55,449 bases of DNA, taken from positions 1 through 55,449 of the forward strand of contig JANJTW010000008.1 of assembly GCA_024710925.1 (NCBI GenBank), given 5' to 3'. Position numbers and translations under genes: made by a program. Source of the stretch: Rhodocyclaceae bacterium. Lineage in GTDB: Bacteria > Pseudomonadota > Gammaproteobacteria > Burkholderiales > Rhodocyclaceae. Below, piece by piece: positions 24,230-32,624 of this stretch. Under the pieces are notes generated by a model, which saw nothing but the letters and a program-made list of their open reading frames with translations, was not told where the DNA came from and made no database searches. Numbering within the stretch: position 1 is the stretch's first letter; the number at the start of each line of letters is the position of its first letter.

Positions 24230-26146
24230 ATGGTCAAGTTACTGCAATCCCTCCTGCGCTGGTGCTTCATGCGCGTCGAGAACGTGTTCAACCTCGCCTT
24301 CGGCGAACGGCTGAACCCCTTCTACCACCTCGGCACGATCACGTTCTGGCAGTTCTGGCTGCTGGTCGCCACCGGCTTCTACCTCTACATCTTCACCGAC
24401 ACCGGCGTGCACGACGCCTTCGACTCGGTCGAGGCGATCACCCACGGCCAGTGGTGGGCCGGCGGCATCATGCGCTCGATCCATCGTTACGCCACCGACG
24501 GCATGATCCTGACGATGGTCCTGCACCTCGTGCGGCACTTCGCCTACGACCGCTACCGCGGCTTCCGCGCCTTCTCGTGGATCACCGGCGTCGCGCTGCT
24601 GGTGCTCGTCTACGTCGCCGGCATCAACGGCTTCATGCTGGTCTGGGACAAGCTGGCCCAGTTCGTCGTCATCGCAGTCGCCGAATGGTTCGACGTCCTG
24701 CCGATGTTCAACGGCTCGGTGATCCGCAACTTCCTGTACGAAGGCAGCGTCAACAGCCGCCTGTTCACGCTGCTCGCCTTCTTCCACATCGGCGCACCGC
24801 TGATCGTCGTCTTCATCATGTGGGTGCACGTGCAGCGCGTGCCGCGCGCGCACATCAACCCGCCGGTGCCGGTACGCTACGCGGTGACGCTGATGTTCGT
24901 GGTCCTGTCGCTGGTCAAGCCGATCCTCAGCCAGGGCGGCGAGGCCGACTTCTCGGTGGTGCCGACCAACATCGGCTTCGACTGGTACGAGCTTGGCGTG
25001 CTGGCGCTGGTCTACGTCATGAACCCGATGCACCTGTGGTACCTGGTCATCGGCGCCGGCATCCTCTTCATCCTCGTTCCGTGGCTGCCGCCGAAGCGCC
25101 TGAGCGGCGCCAAGTCGGAGGCGGCGGTCACCTTCCACCCGGCCAACCGCGCGGTCAAGCAGCGCTTCGACGAGACCCTCCTCGACGCCGGCCTGCGCCA
25201 GGACGTCAACCTGCCGTACGAATGCCGCAACGGCGGCTGCGGCGTCTGCAAGTGCACGGTGCTCGCCGGCAAGGTCGACCCGGGCCTCTACCAGCCGAAC
25301 GCGCTGTCTCCGGAAGAACTGGCCCAGGGCAAGGTGCTCGCCTGCTGCGCGACCGCGCTTGAGGACTGCGAGATCGAATACGACGCCAGCGCCGTGCGCA
25401 CCAACATCAAGGAATACGTGGCCAAGGTCGTCGAGATGAAGAAGCTGACGCACGACGTCATGGGCGTCGTGCTCAAGCTGCCGGGCACCGACCGCATCCA
25501 GTTCAAGGCCGGCCAGTACATCAACATCATCCTTGAGGACGGCCAGCGCCGCGCCTTCTCGTTCGCCAATCCGCCGCACTACGGCGACATCATCGAGCTG
25601 CAGATCCGCCTGATGCCGGGCGGCCGCTTCACGACGCACGTCTTCGAAGGCATGAAGGTCGGCGACGAGGTCCGCTTCGAAGGCCCGATCGGCGACTTCA
25701 CGCTGCGCGAATCGGAGCGCCCGATCGTCTTCGTCGCCGGCGCCACCGGCTTCGCCCCGGTCAAGAGCATGGTCGAGGACGCCTTCCGCCGCGGCATCAA
25801 GCGTCCGATCCACCTCTACTGGGGCGTCAAGCAGCTGAAGGACCTCTACCTGCCGGAACTGCCGCAGCAATGGGCGAAGGAGCACGCCAACTTCCACTTT
25901 GTCCCGGTGATCTCGGAACCGGCGCCGGAGGACCACTGGACCGGCCGGACCGGCATGGTGCACGAGGCCATCCTCGCCGACTTCCCCGAACTGAAGGGGC
26001 ACGAGATCTACGCCTGCGGCTCGGTGCGCATGGTCGAGGCAATCTTCCCCTTCCTCAAGGCACACGGCGCCGAGGACGGCCAGTGCTTCTCCGACGCGTT
26101 CACGCTGTCGGCGCGGTCGATGGCCTACCAGCCGCCGGCGAAGTAA
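24230..26146 (+). CDS. Cytochrome b / 2Fe-2S ferredoxin / FAD-NAD(P)H reductase fusion protein
   Basis: A 638-aa protein of three parts. Residues 1-285 are a cytochrome b N-terminal domain homologous to that of the gene at 22108: H85 and H99 (HRYATDGMILTMVLH), H186 and H200. Residues 297-390 are a plant-type 2Fe-2S ferredoxin: C332, C337, C340 and C372/C373. Residues 392-630 are a ferredoxin-NADP reductase-type module: FAD site RRAFSFANPP (441-450), nucleotide site VAGATGFAPVKSM (about 502) and CGSVRMVEA near the end, as in phenol hydroxylase-type reductases. It should carry electrons from NAD(P)H through FAD and 2Fe-2S into membrane heme b, or the reverse. Direction and partner are unknown. 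Followed by a strong bidirectional terminator. Confidence 0.92.
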   Translation: MVKLLQSLLRWCFMRVENVFNLAFGERLNPFYHLGTITFWQFWLLVATGFYLYIFTDTGVHDAFDSVEAITHGQWWAGGIMRSIHRYATDGMILTMVLHLVRHFAYDRYRGFRAFSWITGVALLVLVYVAGINGFMLVWDKLAQFVVIAVAEWFDVLPMFNGSVIRNFLYEGSVNSRLFTLLAFFHIGAPLIVVFIMWVHVQRVPRAHINPPVPVRYAVTLMFVVLSLVKPILSQGGEADFSVVPTNIGFDWYELGVLALVYVMNPMHLWYLVIGAGILFILVPWLPPKRLSGAKSEAAVTFHPANRAVKQRFDETLLDAGLRQDVNLPYECRNGGCGVCKCTVLAGKVDPGLYQPNALSPEELAQGKVLACCATALEDCEIEYDASAVRTNIKEYVAKVVEMKKLTHDVMGVVLKLPGTDRIQFKAGQYINIILEDGQRRAFSFANPPHYGDIIELQIRLMPGGRFTTHVFEGMKVGDEVRFEGPIGDFTLRESERPIVFVAGATGFAPVKSMVEDAFRRGIKRPIHLYWGVKQLKDLYLPELPQQWAKEHANFHFVPVISEPAPEDHWTGRTGMVHEAILADFPELKGHEIYACGSVRMVEAIFPFLKAHGAEDGQCFSDAFTLSARSMAYQPPAK

Positions 26147-26156
26147 GACCCAGCGC

Positions 26157-26183
26157 TGCCGCACCGGCCAGCCCGGTGCGGCA
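26157..26183 (+). other. Perfect 11-pair hairpin after the cytochrome b operon
   Basis: TGCCGCACCGG, 5-base loop, CCGGTGCGGCA, with no T-run. It sits just before the terminator at 26191-26225 and may protect the transcript 3' end. Confidence 0.5.
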
Positions 26184-26190
26184 GGATGCA

Positions 26191-26225
26191 AAAAAGGCCG
26201 CCACGGTTTCCCGTGGCGGCCTTTT
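26191..26225. terminator. Bidirectional rho-independent terminator
   Basis: A-run, 11-pair stem GGCCGCCACGG / CCGTGGCGGCC with loop TTTC, then T-run. It ends both the rightward cytochrome b genes and the leftward TlpA-like gene. Confidence 0.92.
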
Positions 26226-26255
26226 CTTTTATCCGGATCGAAGCAACAGGCTGCC

Positions 26256-26846
26256 TTATTTCCGTTCGGTCAGTTGCCGCAGCAGCGGCTCCAGTTCGCC
26301 TTCCTTGATGCCGCCGTAGAGCGACAGGACGACCTTTCCGTTGCGGTCGAGGACGACGGTGTAGGGCATGCCGCGCACGGTCAGGCCGGGATTCTCGCTC
26401 GGCCGGGTGACACCGACGAGCAGCGGGTAGGAAACCGGCATCTTCTTCACGAAGGCCTGCATCTTGTCCACCTCGTCCATGCCGATGCCGACAAACTGCA
26501 CGCCCTGCGCCGCGAACTGCTCCTGCAGCCGCGAGAACATCGGCATCTCCTCGATGCACGGGGGGCACCAGGTCGCCCAGTAGTTGATGACCCGCACCTT
26601 GCCGTCCCACTGCGCGAAGGGCTGCGGCCGGCCGTCGAGATCGGGCAGCGTCACCTTGAGCAGCGCCTCGATGTTCGCCTGCGCGGCCTCCGCCGTCACC
26701 TGCCGACCGGCGCGCGCCTGCTGCGCCAGCTCGTCCTGCGAGGGCATCTGGCTCTGCGTATACAGCCGGTAGCCGAGAAAACCCACCGTTGCCACGGTCA
26801 GCACACTGGTCACCCCCAGCAGCAGGGCTGCCTTCTTTTCGTTCAT
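26256..26846 (-). CDS. TlpA/ResA-like membrane-anchored thioredoxin
   Basis: A 196-aa periplasmic thiol-disulfide protein: N-terminal anchor (about 6-28), then a redoxin domain with active site WCPPC (C94, C97) and the cis-Pro loop VRGMPYTVV. TlpA/ResA proteins keep cysteines reduced for heme c or CuA assembly. The ATG at 26846 overlaps the stop of the heme-copper paralogue by ATGA, so the two are translated together. That coupling suggests it matures or serves that protein, which has no CuA subunit of its own. Confidence 0.9.
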   Translation of the reverse strand: MNEKKAALLLGVTSVLTVATVGFLGYRLYTQSQMPSQDELAQQARAGRQVTAEAAQANIEALLKVTLPDLDGRPQPFAQWDGKVRVINYWATWCPPCIEEMPMFSRLQEQFAAQGVQFVGIGMDEVDKMQAFVKKMPVSYPLLVGVTRPSENPGLTVRGMPYTVVLDRNGKVVLSLYGGIKEGELEPLLRQLTERK

Positions 26847-28177
26847 GCCGCTCTCCGTCGCGTCATTGCCTTCAGGCAGACAAGGATGAACATGACGCCA
26901 CCGATCACCGCGATCGCGCCACCCAGCCCCATCATGCCCATCCCGATCTTCTGCGGCAGCGTCACCAGCGCCTGCTCGGCACCGGCGACCTTGCGCTGTA
27001 CGCCGTAACCGCCCGACCAGGCCAGGCCGAGGACGTGGATCAGCTGGCCGAAACCATAGACGTAGGGCTGCCAGACGGCCATCTTCCCGTCCGGCTTGCC
27101 GAAGCCGAGCGTCGGCAGCAAGACGTAGGCCAGCCCCATGAAGGCCAGCGTGACGCCGACCGTCGAGCCGTGGTAGTGCGCCGGAATGACGACGTTGGCC
27201 CCCTGGATCAGGTAGCCGAGGACGCCGCCGAGACCGAACAGCACGAAGGAGGCGACGAAGGCCGACTTGGCCGGATGGCTGGCCGCCTTGCGCACGCCCC
27301 ACAGCGAGATCAGGCCGACGACGATCAGCGGCCCCATGTACGGATGCCCCCACTTCATCAGCTTGGCGAACAGCTCCATGTGCGGCAGCGAGCCCGGCGG
27401 CACGGTCAGGTAAATCAGCGGCACGGCCAGCAGCGGCACGGCGGCGACGAGGAAAAGGGCGGCCTGCGCGCGCGGCGAAGCCTTCGACGGCTGGCCGAGG
27501 TGGGCACCGATCCAGAACCAGGCAACGACCATCAGCAGCGCATGCTGGAACTGCAGCGTGTGGCCGCCGCCCCAGAACAGCACCTCGAAGTAGATGTCCT
27601 CCTCGACCTTCGGCACCATCGCCCACGACCAGTAGAAGGCGGCCAGCGACATAAAGGCGGCGACGGCACCGAGGAAGGCGCCGAAGCGCAGCGGTTCGCC
27701 GGCGATGCGCGCCGGCCAGGCGGTGATCAGGGCGCGCACGACCGCCAGCATGAAGCCGGCGCCGCACAGCCAGAGCGAGGCGAAGAAGACGTCGTGCTTG
27801 AGCACGGGAATGTAGTTGTTGAGGACCGGCGTCGCTCCCGGAAAGAACGGCGAGACGGTCATCACCAGCGTACCCAGCGCCGCCAGGGCGAAGCCCGCCC
27901 AGCCCATGGCGGCCAGCGCGCCGCCACCGACGGCACTCCAGATCACCGCGGCGAAGGCCATGAACCAGACGGCGACGGACAGATCGACGTGCACGATCAG
28001 CGCCGAACGGAAGAAATCCTTGAGCGGGAAGACATCCTGGATGCCGGGCGTGCGGGAAAAGACGAGCACCAGCGCGAGCAGGCCGGAACCGATCAGCGCC
28101 ATCACGCCCAGCCACAACCAGGCACGGGCCAGCGCCGTCGGCGCGCCGGGAGAAACCTTCACGACTTGCGAATCCAC
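26843..28177 (-). CDS. Divergent heme-copper superfamily subunit I-like protein (NO reductase-like)
   Basis: A 444-aa, roughly 12-span membrane protein of the heme-copper superfamily. H63 (IVHVDLSVAV) and H336 fit the low-spin heme; H334 (IPAHYHGSTVG) the high-spin heme; H206 (GGGHTLQFQH) the first CuB/FeB ligand. At helix VII only one His is seen, H278 (KWGHPYMGP), where oxidases have His-His. Four residues after H206 is F210, not Tyr; Q209 and E198 lie nearby. So the binuclear site must be unusual, as in NOR-like families, or inactive. It lacks a CuA or cytochrome c subunit and pairs with a TlpA-like thioredoxin. Divergent from a Crp/Fnr regulator. Often annotated as cbb3 subunit I or NorB-like; family not resolved here. 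Confidence 0.8.
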   Translation of the reverse strand: MDSQVVKVSPGAPTALARAWLWLGVMALIGSGLLALVLVFSRTPGIQDVFPLKDFFRSALIVHVDLSVAVWFMAFAAVIWSAVGGGALAAMGWAGFALAALGTLVMTVSPFFPGATPVLNNYIPVLKHDVFFASLWLCGAGFMLAVVRALITAWPARIAGEPLRFGAFLGAVAAFMSLAAFYWSWAMVPKVEEDIYFEVLFWGGGHTLQFQHALLMVVAWFWIGAHLGQPSKASPRAQAALFLVAAVPLLAVPLIYLTVPPGSLPHMELFAKLMKWGHPYMGPLIVVGLISLWGVRKAASHPAKSAFVASFVLFGLGGVLGYLIQGANVVIPAHYHGSTVGVTLAFMGLAYVLLPTLGFGKPDGKMAVWQPYVYGFGQLIHVLGLAWSGGYGVQRKVAGAEQALVTLPQKIGMGMMGLGGAIAVIGGVMFILVCLKAMTRRRAA

Positions 28178-28348
28178 AGAAACCGCCTCGCAGAAAAGGG
28201 AGGAATTATACGGCCAGCCCGGAGGCGAGACCAGCCGACGGCCGGCCCGCCGCCGGGAGATCGCCGCCAGCGCGCTTGCCTACCGCCGTCACAAGTGCGA
28301 ACATTGCGCGCGAAACGCCCTGTGGCGTCGGCCTTCTCGGATACCCGC

Positions 28349-29050
28349 ATGCACGGAAACCATCATCAGAGCATCAACATCGAAGCGCTGCTGGCGCACG
28401 TACCGCTTTTCAACGGCCTGATGCCCGACGAAATCGCCCGTATTGCCCGGGGGACCCGCGAAATCCACGCCGTCCGCGGCGACATCCTGTTCCACAAGGG
28501 CGACGCCTGTTCCGGTTTCCACCTGATCGTCTACGGCCAGGTCAAGCTCGCCTTCACCTCGCCGCAGGGCGGCGAAAAGGTCGTCGAAATCCTCGGCCAG
28601 GGGCAGACCTTCGGCGAAGCCGTGATGTTCATGGACAAGCCCTACCTCGTCTACGCCCAGGCGCTGACCGACTCCCTGCTGCTGCACATTTCCAAGGCGG
28701 TGATCCTCGAGGAGCTGGAGAACGACCCCAAGCTCGGCCGCAAGATGATCGCCGGCATGGCCATGCGCCTGCACCACCTGATCACCGACGTCGAATCCTA
28801 CTCACTGCACTCCGGCCGCCAGCGCATCATCGGCTACCTGCTGCGCGAACAGCTCGACTCGGACGAGGCCGAGAAATCGGTCACGGTCACACTGCCGACC
28901 AACAAGGGCGTCATCGCCTCCCGCCTGAACCTGACCCAGGAACACTTCTCGCGCATCCTGCACGAACTGTCGGACAAGGGACTGATTACGGTCGAGGGAC
29001 GGAAGATCCACATTCCGGATGTGGACAAGTTGCGGGATTACGACCTCTGA
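28349..29050 (+). CDS. Crp/Fnr-family regulator, DNR-like, no Fe-S cysteines
   Basis: A 233-aa activator: cyclic-nucleotide-like sensor domain (about 20-130), dimer helix, and winged helix (about 180-225). The recognition helix has E198, S201, R202 in QEHFSRILHEL, the E-x2-SR pattern of FNR that reads TTGAT half-sites. The single cysteine (C54) rules out an FNR-type 4Fe-4S cluster, so it is more like NO-responsive DNR/NnrR proteins. Its likely targets are the boxes at 17492-17505 and 22012-22025. No such box is seen in its own upstream gap. ATG at 28349; ribosome site weak. Confidence 0.9.
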   Translation: MHGNHHQSINIEALLAHVPLFNGLMPDEIARIARGTREIHAVRGDILFHKGDACSGFHLIVYGQVKLAFTSPQGGEKVVEILGQGQTFGEAVMFMDKPYLVYAQALTDSLLLHISKAVILEELENDPKLGRKMIAGMAMRLHHLITDVESYSLHSGRQRIIGYLLREQLDSDEAEKSVTVTLPTNKGVIASRLNLTQEHFSRILHELSDKGLITVEGRKIHIPDVDKLRDYDL

Positions 29051-29081
29051 GCATCAGACTCCAAAGAATGTAAGAAGGTCG

Positions 29082-30545
29082 ATGAGCTTCGGCCCGATCG
29101 ATTCTGGAAGTTTCGACCTAGCGGTCGTTGGCACCGGCTTCGCCTCCACGTTTTTCCTGCTCAGGACCCAACAGAATACGCAACGGCGTCTGCGTATCCT
29201 TGTCCTCGAAAGGGGCCGAGAAGAAAGCCACGCCGAGCGCATAGCCAATCGGCAAAATTGGTCTCAGGCTCACGGCATCGTCTCTTCGACCCCGTATCAG
29301 CCAACCTTTCTCGCTCACGGCATCAAGGACTGGGTCTATACACCAGCACTCGGGGGGGGGTCGAACTGCTGGTGGGCATGTACCCCCCGCATGCTTCCAA
29401 GCGATTTCCGGCTGAAATCGCTTTACGGCATCGGCCGCGACTGGCCTCTCAACTACAACGATCTGGAACGGTATTACGGCGAAGCCGAAGCGATCATGCA
29501 GATTTCCGGCGGCAATCCGGCACCATTTCCGATGTCACGCAGCTACCCACAACCGCCGCACCGTTTCAATCGAGTCGACAATCTTCTTTCTCGTCATTAC
29601 CCCGGGCAGTACTTCCACCAGCCCAATGCCCGTGCCCGGCTACCGACTGCGCGGCGCCCTGCATGCTGTGCCTCAGCGGTGTGCAACCTATGCCCAACGG
29701 ATGCCAAGTTCTCGATCAGCAACGAAATGCATGATCTTTACACGGCGGACAACATCACCCTCATTACAGGCGCACAAGCCCTTTCGTTCGAAACACAGCG
29801 CAACAGCGTCACCAGTATCTTGTTCGAGAAGGATGGCCAGCAATTCAGGGCCTATTGCGACCAACTCGCACTCGGCGCCAATGCCATATTCAACCCTCAT
29901 ATTATGCTTAGTTCGGGTCTAACTGACCCGCTGATCGGCCGGAATCTCGTCGAGCAGGTATCGCTGCGCGTGTGTGTCCTTCTCCGAGACATTCGTTCCC
30001 TCGACGGCAGCACCTCGATTACCGGACACGGTTACATGCTCTATGATGGAAAACACCGGAGCAATCATGCCGCATGTCTGATGGAGAATTACAACAGCCC
30101 GCGCGCCATTCGTCCCGAGCGGGGAAAGCACACCGCCGTCGCCGATCTGAAATTCATCTTTGAGGAACTGCCGGATCCGGGAAATCGCGTCATGCTATCC
30201 AAAGACTCACGCAAGCCATCCGTCGTTTTCGAACGTTACTCGAGCTACCTACAGCGATCAGCAACCGATCTGCGTAACAACATCGACGATCTGCTGTCCG
30301 CTCTGCCGGTCGAAGGGCCTGCGATCGTGGAGAATGAGTTTGAACGGACCGAAGCCCACATTCTGGGCACGACCGTGATGGGTAGGACGCCACAGGACAG
30401 CGTCGTCGACCGCAACCTTATCCATCACCGCCTGCGCAATCTTCTGGTTCTGGGCGGCTCCGCCTTTCCGACAGCCTCGCCAGCCAACCCGTCGCTGACG
30501 ATCGCCGCCTTATCGCTGCGGGCGGCCGACCAGGCCTATCGATAA
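29082..30545 (+). CDS. GMC-family oxidoreductase
   Basis: A 487-aa flavoprotein of the GMC (glucose-methanol-choline) family. The FAD motif is at residues 14-20 (VVGTGFAS), the ALGGGSNCWWA segment at about 91-101 and the C-terminal NPSLTIAALSLRAAD block are typical; H in AHILGTTVMG may be the catalytic base. A Cys cluster CCASAVCNLCP near residue 195-205 could bind a metal. The ATG at 29082 has AGAAGG 4 bases upstream. It is followed 2 bases later by a small exported partner. GC is visibly lower than flanking genes, and a G9 run lies at 29352-29360. Substrate unknown; glycan or alcohol oxidation is possible. Confidence 0.87.
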   Translation: MSFGPIDSGSFDLAVVGTGFASTFFLLRTQQNTQRRLRILVLERGREESHAERIANRQNWSQAHGIVSSTPYQPTFLAHGIKDWVYTPALGGGSNCWWACTPRMLPSDFRLKSLYGIGRDWPLNYNDLERYYGEAEAIMQISGGNPAPFPMSRSYPQPPHRFNRVDNLLSRHYPGQYFHQPNARARLPTARRPACCASAVCNLCPTDAKFSISNEMHDLYTADNITLITGAQALSFETQRNSVTSILFEKDGQQFRAYCDQLALGANAIFNPHIMLSSGLTDPLIGRNLVEQVSLRVCVLLRDIRSLDGSTSITGHGYMLYDGKHRSNHAACLMENYNSPRAIRPERGKHTAVADLKFIFEELPDPGNRVMLSKDSRKPSVVFERYSSYLQRSATDLRNNIDDLLSALPVEGPAIVENEFERTEAHILGTTVMGRTPQDSVVDRNLIHHRLRNLLVLGGSAFPTASPANPSLTIAALSLRAADQAYR

Positions 30546-30547
30546 AC

Positions 30548-30916
30548 ATGAACCGCCGCCGCGCACTCCTCATCGCCAGTTCCTTTTCCGCGCTCACCAT
30601 GGGATGGTTCGGCATCCACCTGAAAGATGAACAGGAAGTCGACATCCGATTCACAATCATTGCCGACCATCTCAGGAAGGAACTTCCATATCTCCAGATA
30701 TCCCAAGCGGACATCGACCTGTTTTCTCATGACCATCTCGGTTGGCTGAGCAGTACAAGACAGCCGCTCCGCCTCTCCGGCGACATCACCAAAACATTCC
30801 TGCTCTCGTCGGATTTCTTCCTCAACGACCAGTCAGAGTCCCGGCCACTTACCTATCTGGGATACTATGATCCGTACCTGCGCGGATGCGGAAACACAAT
30901 CGCTCGCGCAACCTGA
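30548..30916 (+). CDS. Small exported protein paired with the GMC oxidoreductase
   Basis: A 122-aa protein with a signal-like N-terminus MNRRRALLIASSFSALTMG; the RRR may allow Tat export. The rest has ITKTFLLSSDFF and PLTYLGYYDPY, seen in small partners encoded beside GMC enzymes. It starts 2 bases after the GMC stop. It probably is the partner subunit, but no activity can be named. Same low-GC composition as its neighbours. Confidence 0.7.
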   Translation: MNRRRALLIASSFSALTMGWFGIHLKDEQEVDIRFTIIADHLRKELPYLQISQADIDLFSHDHLGWLSSTRQPLRLSGDITKTFLLSSDFFLNDQSESRPLTYLGYYDPYLRGCGNTIARAT

Positions 30917-32624
30917 GACCTCAGCATTGCTCCGCGACCAGCCCCCCCCCACCCGCCACCGTCCCGCCCAGTTGATCTGGATGGCCGTGCTGCTTGGACT
31001 TTTCCTGACGGCATTCGTCCGGACAGCCTGGGTCGCCGAAGATGCCTTCATCACCTTCCGCGTACTCGACAACCTTGCCAATGGCTACGGTATTACTTGG
31101 AATCCCGGCGAGAGGGTGCAAGTATTCACTCACCCACTCTGGTTTCTCGTTCTTGTTCCATTCTTTCTGATCGGAACTGATCCTTTCTTCACGTCGCTCG
31201 CCCTGAATCTGGCCGCATTCCTGCTTACCCTCCTGCTGTTTCTACAGTGCAGCCGACCAATCAACGTCGCGACTCTTGCCATATCACTCCTGCTACTTTC
31301 GTCGCGTAGCTTCATCGACTACTCAAGTTCTGGACTTGAAAACCCCCTGGTTCACGCCCTCATAGCGAGCTATCTATCGCTGATTGTTTTCAACCGGGAG
31401 ACCGCCAGCAAATGGCACTGGCACGTCCTTTTTTCAGGCCTGATCTGGCTCGCGAGACCGGATGCCATCATCCCGATCTTGCCGTTGCTAGCCTCATCCC
31501 TCGCGAACGCATGGCACTCCGGGCAATTACGATCATCAAAATGGGTGGTGGCAACCCTCCCCGCGGTGTCGTGGGGACTTTTTGCCCTCTTTTACTTTGG
31601 CTCTCCGATCCCCAACACCGCGCTGGCCAAAGTAGCCACTGCCCTGGATACCGCCACGAAATTCCAGATGGCCACTGACTACTTCGTCTGGACGTTCCGC
31701 AACGACCTCGCCACCATCCTACTAATCACGTCAGGAATCGTAGCCGGTGCCGTATCGGGAAACACGCAACTTCGCCTGCTCTCGCTCGGTCTTCTGTGCT
31801 GGCTCGTCTATCTTTTCGCCATCGGCGCAGATTATATGGGTGGGCGATTTCTTAGCACGGCCAGCGTAATTGCTGCCTTTACTGCCGCAAGGGTAGCCAT
31901 CAAGCCGCCCCGGATAGGCATCATTGCACTCAGCATTGCTGCTGCTATTGCCACCCCCTCCCTGACGCATACAGCCGCCGCATCCTCGAACTACCACAAC
32001 CCGGCCATTTCGCCGGGGGGTATCGCAGATGAGCGGGGGTTCTATTACCCATGGCTGGGACTTCTGCCGTCGCTGCATGCAGGCAACTGGCAGACACACC
32101 TATGGTTTGCTGAAGGAACCGCTGCGGCCAAGGCTCCAGGGCTCTATATCCGCTGCACAATTGGCATGTTTGGATTTAGCGCAGGCCCCCATGTAGCCAT
32201 CATCGACCCCTATGCACTGACTGATTCTTTCCTAGCTCGATTGCCGAGCAAAAAAAATGTCCGCCCCGGGCATTTTGAAAGAGATATACCAAACGGATAC
32301 ATTGAAAGCATTTCAGAAGCACGAAACGACATCCACTCCCCAATGCTACGGTCACTTTATGATGACGTAAGGCTAGCGCGACAAGGCGACTTGTTCGATC
32401 TGGAACGGCTAAGTGCGATAGTCCGACTGAATACTGGCGACATCCGAAAACGCAACGCATCAGCCGATACATCAGACCTTGGGATGAAGGCTCGCACATC
32501 CCTTTGCCCAAAGTTTGGAGATAGTGGGCACGTCGATTCGACTGACACTTGGCGCGTGAGCACAAGGAACCATCGAATTTTTGTCGAGCCTGCACAACTC
32601 GTCATCAATCAGAACTCCCCATGA
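30867..32624 (+). CDS. GT-C-type integral membrane glycosyltransferase-like protein
   Basis: A 585-aa protein with about ten spans in residues 35-370 and a soluble C-terminal part. The first loop has WVAEDAFITFRVLDN, the acidic (ED) motif of GT-C enzymes that use polyprenyl-linked sugars, and QVFTHPLWF. The start at 30867 overlaps the previous gene by 50 bases and has a poor ribosome site; a TTG at 30927 or the ATG at 30981 are alternatives. A C9 run at 30942-30950 lies near the N-terminus. ATGA coupling to the next gene. Sugar and acceptor are unknown. Confidence 0.78.
   Translation: MIRTCADAETQSLAQPETSALLRDQPPPTRHRPAQLIWMAVLLGLFLTAFVRTAWVAEDAFITFRVLDNLANGYGITWNPGERVQVFTHPLWFLVLVPFFLIGTDPFFTSLALNLAAFLLTLLLFLQCSRPINVATLAISLLLLSSRSFIDYSSSGLENPLVHALIASYLSLIVFNRETASKWHWHVLFSGLIWLARPDAIIPILPLLASSLANAWHSGQLRSSKWVVATLPAVSWGLFALFYFGSPIPNTALAKVATALDTATKFQMATDYFVWTFRNDLATILLITSGIVAGAVSGNTQLRLLSLGLLCWLVYLFAIGADYMGGRFLSTASVIAAFTAARVAIKPPRIGIIALSIAAAIATPSLTHTAAASSNYHNPAISPGGIADERGFYYPWLGLLPSLHAGNWQTHLWFAEGTAAAKAPGLYIRCTIGMFGFSAGPHVAIIDPYALTDSFLARLPSKKNVRPGHFERDIPNGYIESISEARNDIHSPMLRSLYDDVRLARQGDLFDLERLSAIVRLNTGDIRKRNASADTSDLGMKARTSLCPKFGDSGHVDSTDTWRVSTRNHRIFVEPAQLVINQNSP

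Noticed and set aside
26191-26225. Small RNA gene at the repeat between convergent operons
   Set aside because: The structure is a typical bidirectional terminator placed right at two gene ends; no separate promoter is seen.
28178-28348. Search for an FNR-type box between the divergent heme-copper paralogue and the Crp/Fnr gene
   Set aside because: No TTGAT-N4-ATCAA-like site was found; only a weak AT-rich patch near 28205, so no regulatory call was made.
30867-30916. Frameshift fusing the small GMC partner and the GT-C gene
   Set aside because: The 50-base overlap is better explained by a mis-chosen start; both products are complete in their own frames.
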